Assembly: GCF_004916975.1 (NCBI RefSeq)
Contig: NZ_STGQ01000001.1
Span: forward strand, 396,993 to 460,992
Origin: Paenibacillus dokdonensis
Lineage (GTDB): Bacteria > Bacillota > Bacilli > Paenibacillales > Paenibacillaceae
Direction: 5' to 3'
DNA: 64,000 bases
Shown here: positions 54,944-63,351 of the stretch, piece by piece
How positions within the stretch are numbered: the stretch's first letter is position 1
How the letters are laid out: the number at the start of each line of letters is the position of its first letter
Position numbers and translations under genes: made by a program
Notes under the pieces: generated by a model
Databases searched by the model: none
Told to the model about the DNA's origin: nothing
What the model saw: the letters and a program-made list of their open reading frames with translations, nothing else

Positions 54944-55528
54944 CTACCGCTTTTTCTCAATGGCAATAACGTAAGGTGAATCGCTGCGTTGGAGCTGTCT
55001 GTATATCACGGATTGATAGTGATCTTGCGGCAGACGGGAAGCCCATGCTGTAACAGCATCAGCTTCTGTTTCGCCGCCGGCATGGCCGGGGTAGAGCACC
55101 GACGTAATGATACCCTTCGGTCGAAGCAGTAATAACGCTGCGTCCAAAGCGCGGAGGGTGCTTTCGGTCTCCGTAATAATTTTCTTATCGGCTTCCTGCG
55201 AAGGCAGATACCCAAGATTAAACATGATGGCGCCGATGCTGCCTTGGGATTCGGGAGGAAGGGATTCCTTCATCCGAGCATGACTGGCAAGGAACAGGGA
55301 AACGGAAGCCAAGCTGTCAGCCGGCTCCCGGGAGATACGTTCCTTAGCAAGCTCAAGTGCCTGCTCCTGGATATCAAAGCCGTAGATATGGCCTTTAGAG
55401 CCAGCTAATTTGGCGAGAAATACCGTATCGGCCCCTGTGCCCACCGTGGCATCTATGGCAGAGTCACCTGGCTGTAAGCGGCCTTCAATCTGCTTGTGCG
55501 CGAAGCTGAGCACGGATAGAAAGCCCAT
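54944..55528 (-). CDS. mnmM: tRNA (mnm5s2U34) methyltransferase MnmM (YtqB)
   Basis: A 194-residue class I SAM methyltransferase. SAM motif I is DATVGTGADTVFLAKL near residue 26 and the motif II/acidic residue is in GHIYGFDIQEQALELAKE; MFNLGYLPS carries the target-site region. Length and motifs match B. subtilis YtqB, shown to methylate aminomethyl-thiouridine in the tRNA wobble position. Starts at ATG 55528, overlapping the ytqA stop by one base (TAATG); translation is coupled. Confidence 0.86.
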   Translation of the reverse strand: MGFLSVLSFAHKQIEGRLQPGDSAIDATVGTGADTVFLAKLAGSKGHIYGFDIQEQALELAKERISREPADSLASVSLFLASHARMKESLPPESQGSIGAIMFNLGYLPSQEADKKIITETESTLRALDAALLLLRPKGIITSVLYPGHAGGETEADAVTAWASRLPQDHYQSVIYRQLQRSDSPYVIAIEKKR

Positions 55529-56478
55529 TATGCGTTCCTCCAGTATTTACCCTGCCATGAGTCGCGTGATTTCAGCTCGGCATCAATGCCATTGAGCACT
55601 TCCCATTTCTTCATACTCCATATCGGACCGATGAGCAGCTTACGCGGAGCATCGCCTGTGAGACGGTGGACGATCATTTCCGGAGGGAGCATTTCCAGTG
55701 TATCGACAATCAGCTTGATGTATTCATCTTGTTCCAAGAAGCGCAGGAGGCCGGCTTCATACTGCCGTACCATCGGCGTACCCTTCATAAGATGCAGCAG
55801 ATGAATTTTTATTCCCTGGACATCCATCTTTGACACGGCACGACCGGTTTCGAGCATCATTTCATGAGTTTCCTGAGGCAGACCGTAAATGATGTGTGCG
55901 CATACCCGGATATTGTGCTTGCGGAGCTTTTCAACGGCATCGATGAAGCACTGTGTGTCATGTGCGCGGTTGATTAGCTCGGATGTCGAGTCATGAACTG
56001 TCTGCAGCCCCATTTCTACCCATAGGTATGTCCGCTCGTTCAACTCGGCCAGGTATTCGATGACATCATCCGGCAGGCAATCAGGACGGGTAGCGATGGA
56101 TAAACCAACGACACCCGGCTGCTCTAAAATAACCTCGTAATATTCCCTTAATTCTTCAACTGGAGCATACGTATTGGTGTATGCCTGGAAATATCCGATG
56201 TATTTGGCATGTGGCCATTTCAGATGCTGCTTGTCGCGTATATCATTGAACTGGGTAACAAGATCATCACGGCGTTTGCCGGCAAAATCACCCGATCCTC
56301 TGGCACTGCAGAAGGTGCATCCGCCTCTGGCGATTGTGCCATCGCGGTTGGGGCAGGTAAAGCCTGCATCGAGCATGACCTTAAAGACCTTTTCGTCAAA
56401 CACCCCGCGCATTTCGGTATTCCAGGTATGAAATCTTTTATCTCCCCACAGAAGCGGAGCGTCAGTTATTGGTTTCAT
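55528..56478 (-). CDS. radical SAM protein YtqA (TIGR01212)
   Basis: About 316 residues. The 4Fe-4S cluster Cys set is CPNRDGTIARGGCTFC (C-x11-C-x2-C), an unusual spacing typical of TIGR01212. Later blocks are GYFQAYTNTYAPVEEL, VGLSIATRPDCLPDD and HIIYGLPQETHEMMLETG. It resembles E. coli YhcC in fold. Reaction unknown; linkage to mnmM suggests tRNA or translation-related work. ATG 56478 follows AAGGAG. The two genes form a conserved ytqAB operon. Confidence 0.88.
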   Translation of the reverse strand: MKPITDAPLLWGDKRFHTWNTEMRGVFDEKVFKVMLDAGFTCPNRDGTIARGGCTFCSARGSGDFAGKRRDDLVTQFNDIRDKQHLKWPHAKYIGYFQAYTNTYAPVEELREYYEVILEQPGVVGLSIATRPDCLPDDVIEYLAELNERTYLWVEMGLQTVHDSTSELINRAHDTQCFIDAVEKLRKHNIRVCAHIIYGLPQETHEMMLETGRAVSKMDVQGIKIHLLHLMKGTPMVRQYEAGLLRFLEQDEYIKLIVDTLEMLPPEMIVHRLTGDAPRKLLIGPIWSMKKWEVLNGIDAELKSRDSWQGKYWRNA

Positions 56479-56705
56479 TCGAGGTACTCCTTTTTTGCAT
56501 GTCAGCCAGGCTGCAACCTGGCAGGCTTTTAGATGATATATCCGCAATGAAAATAACATCAAAAAGCGGTACGGAACTTCTGTGCAAGTACGCCCGAAAG
56601 ACGTTTTCTCTTACACTTGCTCTATTGTAGCAAAAAAAAACTATAAAAGGTATGAGAGCGCCAAAGAATCAAGTCATCATAGGCGAAAAACGGGCATATG
56701 ATTTA

Positions 56706-56734
56706 TTGAAATAACTTACACGGAATGTTATATT
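56706..56734 (+). promoter_or_regulatory. promoter of small protein gene
   Basis: TTGAAA (56706-56711), 17-bp spacer, TATATT (56729-56734), about 97 bp before the start codon. The 353-bp gap from 56479 contains also the ytqA leader; no other gene. Confidence 0.55.
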
Positions 56735-56831
56735 TATTTTAGCGTCAGCAGCTCTCATCTTGGGTAAATACATTATAGAATTCATAAAAGCATGACGTCT
56801 CGGCTACCATATGATCCGTGAGGTGATAATG

Positions 56832-57020
56832 ATGAATTCTTTAACATCAGAAGCTTTAGGTAAGGGTAAAATTGCCGTGGAATTGACTCCCGACGAAGCG
56901 CTTGCGCTGACAGGCGTCAAATTTAACGGTAATCCAGAGGTGACGGCGGAGGCACGCCGCAAAATTCGAAAAGCCTTCGAAAAGACATTTGATTTTCAGT
57001 GTCAAGATAGGTTAGACTAG
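56832..57020 (+). CDS. small protein (about 62 aa), unknown
   Basis: Starts MNSLTSEALGKGKIAVELTP, then DEALALTGVKFNGNPEVTAE, ending with a charged helix (ARRKIRKAFEKTFDF). Mixed alpha/beta, no signal peptide; the middle resembles the first strands of small single-domain proteins but I cannot name a family. AGGTGAT precedes a double ATG (56829, 56832). It has its own consensus promoter and a weak terminator-like hairpin after it (about 57060-57115). Confidence 0.55.
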   Translation: MNSLTSEALGKGKIAVELTPDEALALTGVKFNGNPEVTAEARRKIRKAFEKTFDFQCQDRLD

Positions 57021-57059
57021 CAACAATGAATTCGTTGGACCCCAATTCCAAATAGATAT

Positions 57060-57117
57060 GGAAAAGGAATTCTGCGCCTTTCTGCTTACAGAGAGGCCGG
57101 GATTCTTTTTCTTTTTT
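57060..57117 (+). terminator. imperfect terminator-like hairpin
   Basis: GGAATTCTGCGCCTTTCTG opposite CAGAGAGGCCGGGATTC with mismatches, followed by a long T-rich run (57107-57119). Probably ends the small gene. The gap to trmB contains nothing else recognisable. Confidence 0.45.
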
Positions 57118-57268
57118 TCGGGGGTACGGCCCGCTTATTTGTAATTTATTCGCAGGAGCTCTTTACATTTGGCCGCATCTTCGGCACAATATTGCAGTAG
57201 CTGTCCGCAGCAGAATTCCTTTCATTGCTCGGATATCAGTCAGTTTAGTATGAAAGCGGAGGTATATC

Positions 57269-58024
57269 ATGCGTTTACGCGGCAGAAAAGGAATCCGGGA
57301 GAATCTGGAGCAGCAGGAAGGCTTCGTTATTCTTGATCCCCGGTCGTATAAAGGAAAATGGCATACATTATTTGGTAATTATCATCCCATTTACGTAGAG
57401 CTTGGCATGGGAAAAGGACAGTTCATCAGCCAAATGAGCTTCCGAAATCCCGACATTAATTTTATAGGTATCGATATGTACGATGAGCTGATTCGCCGGT
57501 CTAGTGAAAAGGCGCGCCTGGCCTGGTCCGAGCGTAATGTCGAGGATCCTCCGAATTTGCGTTTGGCTTTGGCAAATGTGGAGTTTCTGGAGGAAGTTTT
57601 TGCAGAAGGGGAACTCGAACGGATTTTCCTGAACTTCAGTGATCCTTGGCCAAAAGCTAAGCATGCACGCCGCCGTTTGACTCATCCGCGGTTTTTGGAG
57701 AAATATCGGAGTTTATTGAATGCAAACGGTGAAATTCATCTGAAGACGGACTCGCAGACTTTATTTGAATTTTCATTGAATGCTTTTGCCGACTATGGTC
57801 TGCAAATGACGAATATTTCGCTTAATCTTCACCGGGAAGGCCCTAATGAAGCACATGTCATGACCGAATACGAAACGAAATTTTTCGGACAAGGCGTTCA
57901 TATCCACCGCTGTGAGGCGATTGTGGGGGATGAGGCGCTTGAGCGTTATCAGGAGCACCGTCTCGACAAATACCGCATGCAGGACAACCCGCGGGCGGGG
58001 GAGCAGCAGCCAGACCAAGAATAA
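57269..58024 (+). CDS. trmB: tRNA (guanine-N7-)-methyltransferase
   Basis: A 251-residue SAM-dependent enzyme methylating G46 in tRNA. SAM site YVELGMGKGQFISQM near residue 47, catalytic and tRNA-binding LNFSDPWPKAKHARRRLTHP near 118-137, LKTDSQTLFEFSL near 160, and the C-terminal HVMTEYETKFFGQGVHIHRCE. This matches TrmB in order and length, with a slightly longer, basic C-terminal tail. ATG 57269 follows GGAGGTAT. Convergent with the next gene; a shared terminator. Confidence 0.94.
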   Translation: MRLRGRKGIRENLEQQEGFVILDPRSYKGKWHTLFGNYHPIYVELGMGKGQFISQMSFRNPDINFIGIDMYDELIRRSSEKARLAWSERNVEDPPNLRLALANVEFLEEVFAEGELERIFLNFSDPWPKAKHARRRLTHPRFLEKYRSLLNANGEIHLKTDSQTLFEFSLNAFADYGLQMTNISLNLHREGPNEAHVMTEYETKFFGQGVHIHRCEAIVGDEALERYQEHRLDKYRMQDNPRAGEQQPDQE

Positions 58025-58062
58025 TGTCTGTATTTAAGAGAAGCTATTTATCCGTCTATAAA

Positions 58063-58096
58063 AAAGAAGGTGCCTTCCTATGAAGGCACCTTCTTT
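58063..58096. terminator. bidirectional terminator overlapping the ugtP-like stop
   Basis: AAAGAAGGTGCCTTC (58063-58077) pairs exactly with GAAGGCACCTTCTTT (58082-58096). The right arm lies inside the last codons of the minus-strand gene, so one hairpin serves both convergent genes at very short spacing. Confidence 0.85.
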
Positions 58097-59211
58097 GATT
58101 CCAGCATATCGATGATGCTTTGAGCGCTTTCCATGGGGCGGTAAAGAGCGATGCTCTTCAGCTGTTCCTCCCTGCGCTGACGTAAGGCGTCCAGCTCGTT
58201 CGTGAGCATTTTCATCCATTTAACGATGACTTCCAGGGAAGAAATAAGCTCACCCAAACCCTGGGCGGTGAAATACTGACAATTTTCTTCCTCTTGGCCC
58301 GGCAGGGGATGATGAAAGAGCATTGGGATTCCCTTCGCTAGTCCCTCGGTGCAAGTCATTCCGCCTGGCTTGGTTACGAGAAGATCGGATACCTCCATCA
58401 GCTTGTCCACTTCGAGCGTGAAGCCGATCAGACGGATGTTGGGATGATTATAACGCGGGTCCTGTTCAAGCTTCTTTAATACCTTTTCATTATTACCAAG
58501 ACAGAAAAGAATCTGAACATCATCCCTCCAGCGGGTCAGAAAGTCATTGATCACCTCATCGCTCATGATACCCCAGCCGCCGCCCATCACCATCACAGTC
58601 GGCATATCCTTTAATTGGAATTTTTTACGGATATCTTCTTTTTCCGGATGCTCCCAAAAGCTGGGATGTACCGGGATGCCGGTCACTTTAATCCTAGCTG
58701 CTGGCACCCCTTGGTTGATCATCTTATTGCGCACCTCTTGGGTGGAGACAAGATACCGGTCGACCTCGGGACTGATCCAGGTTCCATGGGCGTCATAGTC
58801 AGTAATGACCGTGCACAGCAGAATCTTTTCACCGAGACGCTTCAGACGTGATATGACGGCACTCGGGATCGGATGCGTGCATACGACAATATCCGGTCTG
58901 AGCTGGTTGACGACATTTTTCGTATGGGTATAAAAAAGGCGGTGCAGCGCCAGAGTGGTTAACCGATTCAGCGATTTGTTATATTGATGGCGGTACATCA
59001 TCCCGACCAGCCTTGGCTGGGAAAGCACGGTTTTTTTATATGCTGTAATGATTAAAGGTGCGACTTTTGGGTTCAAGAAACTTCCAAGTTCAAGGACTTT
59101 CGTCTGAACATTCGGTGATAGTTTGCGTAGACTGCTTGAGAGTGCGTACGCAGCTCGAGTATGTCCAGCGCCAAAGCCTTCAGATAATAACAATACTCTC
59201 TTTTTTATCAC
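58078..59211 (-). CDS. UgtP/MGDG-synthase type glycosyltransferase
   Basis: About 377 residues, GT28-like. The N-terminal MGDG_synth domain begins VLLLSEGFGAGHTRAAYALS and includes RPDIVVCTHPIPSAVISRLK and VITDYDAHGTWISPEVDRYL; the C-terminal domain contains GGGWGIMSDEVINDFL and LVTKPGGMTCTEGLAKGIPM, the sugar-nucleotide site. Such enzymes make mono- or diglucosyl-diacylglycerol for membrane and lipoteichoic acid anchors. GTG 59211 follows AGGTGA at seven bases; ATG 59244 and an even longer start are possible. It follows the PAP2 gene and may be cotranscribed with it, consistent with a lipid role. Confidence 0.85.
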   Translation of the reverse strand: MIKKRVLLLSEGFGAGHTRAAYALSSSLRKLSPNVQTKVLELGSFLNPKVAPLIITAYKKTVLSQPRLVGMMYRHQYNKSLNRLTTLALHRLFYTHTKNVVNQLRPDIVVCTHPIPSAVISRLKRLGEKILLCTVITDYDAHGTWISPEVDRYLVSTQEVRNKMINQGVPAARIKVTGIPVHPSFWEHPEKEDIRKKFQLKDMPTVMVMGGGWGIMSDEVINDFLTRWRDDVQILFCLGNNEKVLKKLEQDPRYNHPNIRLIGFTLEVDKLMEVSDLLVTKPGGMTCTEGLAKGIPMLFHHPLPGQEEENCQYFTAQGLGELISSLEVIVKWMKMLTNELDALRQRREEQLKSIALYRPMESAQSIIDMLESKKVPS

Positions 59212-59263
59212 TCTCAGTTCACCTGTTCCTGCATGTTTTTCCATATACCCCAGATTATCGGCT

Positions 59264-59791
59264 TTAGGGCCACAATGCAACTGTTACTGCGGCTACAGAT
59301 GTACCGATTATAGCGCCTGCAAGCACATCTGAAGGGTAATGTAGACCTAAATAGATTCGGGACACCCCTACCAAAAGGCCCAGGGGCAGAAACAAATATA
59401 CCCATTCCGGATGTCCCAGGATCAAAGGAATGGCCAGAGAAAAGGCGGCCGTGGTGTGTCCTGACGGGAAAGAATGATCCTTAAGCGGATTGCGGAAAGT
59501 ACGCGTACCCGGCAGGGCTAGATGGGGGCGCAGCCTTGGATATAGCTTCTTAGCAGCCGCGACAGGAACATGGCTGACAGCCAGGGAAATGGCGGCCTGT
59601 GCACCGGACTTGCTCCAGGAAGAAGAGCCGAAGTACCAAATAAGTACACTGGAGGCAATGGTAAAGGTGGCTCCTCCCAGATTTGTAAGATAATAAAGCC
59701 AGAAATTGAGAAAACGGTTATGGAGACGTCCATTGATATATTGAAAAAGCTTCCTGTCGATCAGTATGAATCTCATGAGCAAACGTCTCAT
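59264..59791 (-). CDS. PAP2 family phosphatase (undecaprenyl-pyrophosphatase-like)
   Basis: A 175-residue integral membrane phosphatase with five to six helices. The three PAP2 motifs are present: KKLYPRLRPHL (KxxxxxxRP), PSGHT, and SRIYLGLHYPSD (SRxxxxxHxxxD). Members dephosphorylate lipid phosphates such as C55-PP or phosphatidic acid. Start is ATG 59791, close behind GGGGGA; TTG 59782 has a better spacing. Together with the adjacent glycosyltransferase suggests a lipid or cell-envelope unit. Confidence 0.88.
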   Translation of the reverse strand: MRRLLMRFILIDRKLFQYINGRLHNRFLNFWLYYLTNLGGATFTIASSVLIWYFGSSSWSKSGAQAAISLAVSHVPVAAAKKLYPRLRPHLALPGTRTFRNPLKDHSFPSGHTTAAFSLAIPLILGHPEWVYLFLPLGLLVGVSRIYLGLHYPSDVLAGAIIGTSVAAVTVALWP

Positions 59792-60517
59792 TCCATTCCC
59801 CCGTTTAATGCCTTGATCAGGCTGTATTTGAACTCGCGGCGGACCCGGATAGCTTCCACTTTTTATTAATCATATTTTCTATTCGTGTCTTTTTCAAGGC
59901 GGAAGTCCTGTATTTCGAGTGAGGGGGAGGTAATTTTGACTTCACTTTACAGAACCTTTACAATGATTCAAACAGCGGAAAACTGTTTAAGAGATCAGAA
60001 AGTAATTCTTCAAAGGCGGCGTCCTAATTCCTCAAGAACAACTATCGCGTAAGCGCGGTTAGTCTTCTGTTAGGGTACTCAGATTGATGTTTTCTTAAAT
60101 AAAAGAATTGATATTCAGGATCAACTTTTTGTGGACTTATCTCGTTTATAAATATGCAATACGGTTATGATGTCAATTGATTAGTGAAATGATGATTAAA
60201 AAAGGGGGGACTAAAGAAATAAAAACTCGCTAAATAGCTGAAAATAAGAACTAACGGTCATGAATATAAGCTTGGAGTACCTCAGGCGGCCAGAATAACG
60301 CTTCTATTCCGCTTTTCAGGAAGATGAGGAGTTATTGCGCTTTTGACAAAAAGCTGAAAACCGTGGAAAATCGATATGTCGTTCGAAGACATACCGTATA
60401 ATTAATTTCGAATGCAAAGGGTCTTAAGGGTCATAGAAAAAGAACCGTAAAAAGAATCCGTAATCCACAGAGAGAAAAATCGATTATGAGGGGTAAAAAA
60501 GGGGGGTTCTGAGAAAC
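59792..60517. other. 726-bp intergenic region without a recognised gene
   Basis: No open frame with a ribosome site is seen. It contains the motif GAAAATAAGAACTAACG (60240-60256) also found in similar form at 9521-9541, a hairpin-like CGCG-TAAG-CGCG near 60050, an operator-like repeat at 60375-60393 and a -10 box at 60397. Most likely the control region of the GT2 gene plus dispersed intergenic repeats. Confidence 0.5.
60375..60402 (+). promoter_or_regulatory. inverted repeat and -10 box before the GT2 gene
   Basis: TATGTCGTTCGAAGACATA (60375-60393): TATGTC and GACATA are inverted with a seven-base spacer. TATAAT follows at 60397-60402, about 115 bp before the gene; the repeat occupies the region between -35 and -10, where a repressor or MerR-like activator could act. 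No good -35 is seen. Confidence 0.45.
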
Positions 60518-61756
60518 ATGATAGACGCCATATTTATCGCGCTGCAAATTATTCTGGCTGCGATCGGTGTATACCAGTTTGTGTTCTCGATTTTGGGTCT
60601 GCGCAGGAAAAAGAAAAAACAGCATTACCCGGCAACAAAGTCCTTCGCGGTGCTCGTGGCCGCCCATAATGAGGAGCAGGTCGTCGGAGCGCTGATGGAG
60701 AACTTGAAGCAGCTCGACTATCCGAAGGAATTGTATGATGTTTTCGTGATTTGCGATAACTGTACGGACAATACGGCGAAGATCGTTCGGGAGCATGGCA
60801 TGAATGCCTGCGTACGCACGAACAATAATCTTCGCGGTAAAGGCTATGCCATCGAATGGATGCTTAAAGAATTGTGGGCTCTGCCTCGCCAGTATGACGC
60901 TGTCGTGATGTTCGACGCCGACAACCTGGCGGATGTGAACTTCCTGAAGGAAATGAACGACGATCTGTGCTCCGGCGCACGCGTCATTCAAGGATACATT
61001 GATACCAAGAATCCGGAGGATTCATGGATCACAGCCGCTTACGGTATTTCGTATTGGTACATTAACCGTTTGTGGCAGCTTTCACGCCACAATATGAATA
61101 TGGCTAACTTCCTTGGCGGTACGGGAATGTGCTTTGAAACCAACCTGCTAAAGGAAATCGGCTGGGGAGCAACAAGTCTGGTCGAAGATTTGGAGTTTAC
61201 GATGCGCAGCGTCAAACGCGGTGTGTATCCGAAGTTTAATTACGATGCCAAAGTATTTGACGAGAAGCCGCTGACATTCAAAGCCTCGGCAAGACAGCGT
61301 CTGCGCTGGATGCAGGGACACTTTACGGTAGCGCGCCGTTATTTCTTCCCTCTGCTGTGGCAGAGCATCAAGGAACGCAGTATCGTTAAGCTGGATCTTG
61401 CTTTGTATGGAGCTAACGTATACATCGTACTACTGACTTTCCTGATGACAGCAGTGATGTGGCTTGACAGCACGTTCTTCCACGGTCCGCATATCGCGAA
61501 CCTGTACGGCTACCTGCCGGTATGGCTCAGCTTTACAGCTATTGCCGCGAACGTATTTACATTCCTGGCAGCCATGTTCCTGGAAAAGGTTACTTACAAG
61601 AAGGTGTATCTATATCTGATACTCTTCCCGATCTACCTGATTTCCTGGTATCCGATTACGTTCTATGCGTTCTTCACGCAGAACAACAAGCAGTGGAGCC
61701 ATACCGAGCATACGCGTGTGGTTCGTCTGGAGGAAGTACAGAGCAAGCAGGGATAA
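60518..61756 (+). CDS. GT2 processive glycosyltransferase (polysaccharide synthase type)
   Basis: A 412-residue membrane enzyme. One N-terminal helix (IFIALQIILAAIGVYQFVF) precedes a GT-A domain: VLVAAHNEEQVVGAL, nucleotide-binding DxD-like FDADNLADVNF, ICDNCTDNTAKI, acceptor ED in SLVEDLEFTMRS, and QRLRWMQGHF, the QxxRW product-binding motif of processive enzymes such as cellulose, PNAG and hyaluronan synthases. Four C-terminal helices follow, forming the export channel. The polymer cannot be named; poly-N-acetylglucosamine or a glycolipid head is possible. ATG 60518 follows GGGGGG. It stands alone just before the infC promoter. Confidence 0.85.
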   Translation: MIDAIFIALQIILAAIGVYQFVFSILGLRRKKKKQHYPATKSFAVLVAAHNEEQVVGALMENLKQLDYPKELYDVFVICDNCTDNTAKIVREHGMNACVRTNNNLRGKGYAIEWMLKELWALPRQYDAVVMFDADNLADVNFLKEMNDDLCSGARVIQGYIDTKNPEDSWITAAYGISYWYINRLWQLSRHNMNMANFLGGTGMCFETNLLKEIGWGATSLVEDLEFTMRSVKRGVYPKFNYDAKVFDEKPLTFKASARQRLRWMQGHFTVARRYFFPLLWQSIKERSIVKLDLALYGANVYIVLLTFLMTAVMWLDSTFFHGPHIANLYGYLPVWLSFTAIAANVFTFLAAMFLEKVTYKKVYLYLILFPIYLISWYPITFYAFFTQNNKQWSHTEHTRVVRLEEVQSKQG

Positions 61757-61771
61757 ACTTGTGGTTTGAGG

Positions 61772-61801
61772 TTGACAACTGCTTTACTCATGTGTTAAAG
61801 T
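61772..61801 (+). promoter_or_regulatory. infC operon promoter
   Basis: TTGACA (61772-61777), 18-bp spacer, TAAAGT (61796-61801). Perfect -35; start near 61808. Confidence 0.6.
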
Positions 61802-61807
61802 ACTCAA

Positions 61808-61994
61808 GTACGTTAATAACAAAATGGATTTTCAAGCAGAAGCACCAGCTTCTCACCTGACTGACGAAAGTCTGCGGGTTATGGTCCGATGATTTATGAA
61901 TGCGAAATTTCATGAAGAATTGATCATAGGGATGCTGGTAGATGACACCGGTATCCCTTTTTATTTTGCTTTGCAAAGAATAACCATTTGATCT
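61808..61994 (+). ncRNA. L20/infC leader (ribosomal-protein autoregulatory RNA)
   Basis: Leader of about 185 nt between the promoter and the infC ribosome site. It contains AGAAGCACCAGCTTCTCACC (about 61840), a CTGCGGGTT block and a later terminator, the layout of the Bacillus infC leader in which L20 binding decides between terminator and antiterminator. Recognised by resemblance; the L20 contact points are not proven here. Confidence 0.7.
61928..61966 (+). terminator. attenuator terminator in the infC leader
   Basis: AGGGATGCTGGT (61928-61939) pairs with ACCGGTATCCCT (61947-61958), followed by TTTTTATTTTG. Premature termination when L20 is in excess is the known Bacillus mechanism. Confidence 0.75.
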
Positions 61995-62008
61995 GGAGGT
62001 GGACGGTT

Positions 62009-62521
62009 ATCAGTAAGGAACATATGATTAATGACGAAATTCGGACAAAAGAGGTTCGTCTTGTTGGAGCGGAAGGAGAACAAATTGGTATCAAGCCAAC
62101 TCGTGAAGCTCTGCAGATGGCAGTGGATTTGAATCTTGATCTGGTGAATGTGGCACCACAGGCTAAGCCTCCGGTGTGCCGCATTATGGATTACGGTAAG
62201 TTCCGTTATGAGCAGCAAAAGAAAGAGAAGGAAGCCCGTAAGAACCAGAAGATCGTTGATATCAAAGAAGTGTGGTTCCGAGCTAACATTGAGGAGCATG
62301 ATTACCAAACCAAGCTTCGCAATGTCGTCAAGTTTTTGAATGAAGGCGACAAAGTGAAATGTTCTGTCCGTTTCCGCGGACGTGAAATCACTCACGCTAA
62401 CATTGGCCAGAAAATTTTGGAACGCGTCAAAGCAGAGGTTGCTGAAATTTCTGCGGTTGAACGCCAACCGAAACTGGAAGGCCGCAGTATGATTATGATT
62501 CTGGCTCCTAAAGCCCAATAG
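62009..62521 (+). CDS. infC: translation initiation factor IF-3
   Basis: A 170-residue factor that binds the 30S subunit and checks start-codon pairing. N-domain INDEIRTKEVRLVGAEGEQI, the linker PPVCRIMDYGKFRYEQQKKE with KEKEARKNQK, and C-domain IEEHDYQTKLRNVVKFLNEG. Alignment to Bacillus IF-3 (M-S-K-D start) puts the first codon at 62009, which is ATC: GGAGGTGG lies six bases before it and the following codons read Ser-Lys-Glu-His-Met-Ile-Asn-Asp. Non-AUG starts (AUU) are known for infC and allow IF-3 to repress itself. ATG 62024 is possible, with a weaker site. Followed by rpmI and rplT. Confidence 0.92.
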   Translation: MSKEHMINDEIRTKEVRLVGAEGEQIGIKPTREALQMAVDLNLDLVNVAPQAKPPVCRIMDYGKFRYEQQKKEKEARKNQKIVDIKEVWFRANIEEHDYQTKLRNVVKFLNEGDKVKCSVRFRGREITHANIGQKILERVKAEVAEISAVERQPKLEGRSMIMILAPKAQ

Positions 62522-62539
62522 TCCTGAGGAGGAAGTTCA

Positions 62540-62740
62540 ATGCCTAAAATGAAAACACACAGCAGCCTGAAAGGCCGCTTCAAAGTAACTGGTTCCGGTA
62601 AAGTAACTCGTTACAAAGCTTACAGAAACCATTTGCTTTCCCACAAGTCCAAACGTGCTAAACGTGTATTGGCAGGTAACCCAGAAATGGCTCCGGGGGA
62701 TGTAAAACGCTTGAAACAAGGCTTGGCTAACTTGAAATAG
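62540..62740 (+). CDS. rpmI: 50S ribosomal protein L35
   Basis: A 66-residue very basic protein: [20 protein letters not shown] at the start, [19 protein letters not shown] middle ([16 protein letters not shown]) and [12 protein letters not shown] at the end, matching L35. ATG 62540 has GAGGAGGAAG upstream; 18 bp after infC and 31 bp before rplT, the usual gene order. Confidence 0.97.
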   Translation: MPKMKTHSSLKGRFKVTGSGKVTRYKAYRNHLLSHKSKRAKRVLAGNPEMAPGDVKRLKQGLANLK

Positions 62741-62771
62741 TTAACAACACATTTTTGGGAGGTTTATTATT

Positions 62772-63131
62772 ATGGCAAGAGTAAAAGGCGGATTCGTTGT
62801 TCGTCGTAGACATAAGAAAGTATTGAAACTTGCAAAAGGTTATTTCGGTTCCAAACACCGCATTTTTAAAACAGCTAACGAACAAGTGATGAAGTCTTTG
62901 GTATATGCATACCGTGACCGTCGTACAACAAAACGTAACATGCGCAGACTTTGGATCGTTCGTATCAATGCGGCTGCCCGCATTAACGGTCTGTCTTACA
63001 ACAAACTGATGCATGGTTTGAAACTGGCTGGAGTGGACATCAACCGCAAAATGCTGGCTGATCTTGCTGTGAATGATATCACTGCATTCAACTCTATCGC
63101 TACTGTTGCTAAAGAAAAAATCAACGCTTAA
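62772..63131 (+). CDS. rplT: 50S ribosomal protein L20
   Basis: A 119-residue basic protein: [60 protein letters not shown], then the globular C-domain [21 protein letters not shown]20 nucleates 50S assembly and, in Bacillus, represses its own operon by binding the leader. ATG 62772 follows GGGAGG. Last gene before the terminator. Confidence 0.97.
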   Translation: MARVKGGFVVRRRHKKVLKLAKGYFGSKHRIFKTANEQVMKSLVYAYRDRRTTKRNMRRLWIVRINAAARINGLSYNKLMHGLKLAGVDINRKMLADLAVNDITAFNSIATVAKEKINA

Positions 63132-63150
63132 TTACAGCGTTATTTTATAG

Positions 63151-63179
63151 AAAAAACCGCCTTAACCGGCGGTTTTTTT
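63151..63179 (+). terminator. infC-rpmI-rplT operon terminator
   Basis: AAAAAACCGCC (63151-63161) pairs with GGCGGTTTTTT (63168-63178). Confidence 0.88.
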
Positions 63180-63351
63180 ATGGAGTAAAAACGATGGTTG
63201 CACTTGTAGTAAATAATCTGACATGAATCAGAGGCAATCATCTGAAAAGATGGCATTTTATACCCGGATGATGTGGTGATTCTTTAACGCATCAACGTGT
63301 ATTGTCATATAACGTGACATCTTGCTTACGCAGGTTGTCATTATTCGTCTA

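Noticed and set aside
59792..60517. Cyclic di-GMP or di-AMP riboswitch before the GT2 gene
   Set aside because: Looked for the conserved cores of both classes and saw neither; only short hairpins and an inverted repeat.
62024..62026. ATG as the infC start
   Set aside because: The SD-like AAGGAA is only three bases away, and the protein would lose the conserved M-S-K-x start; kept as an alternative.
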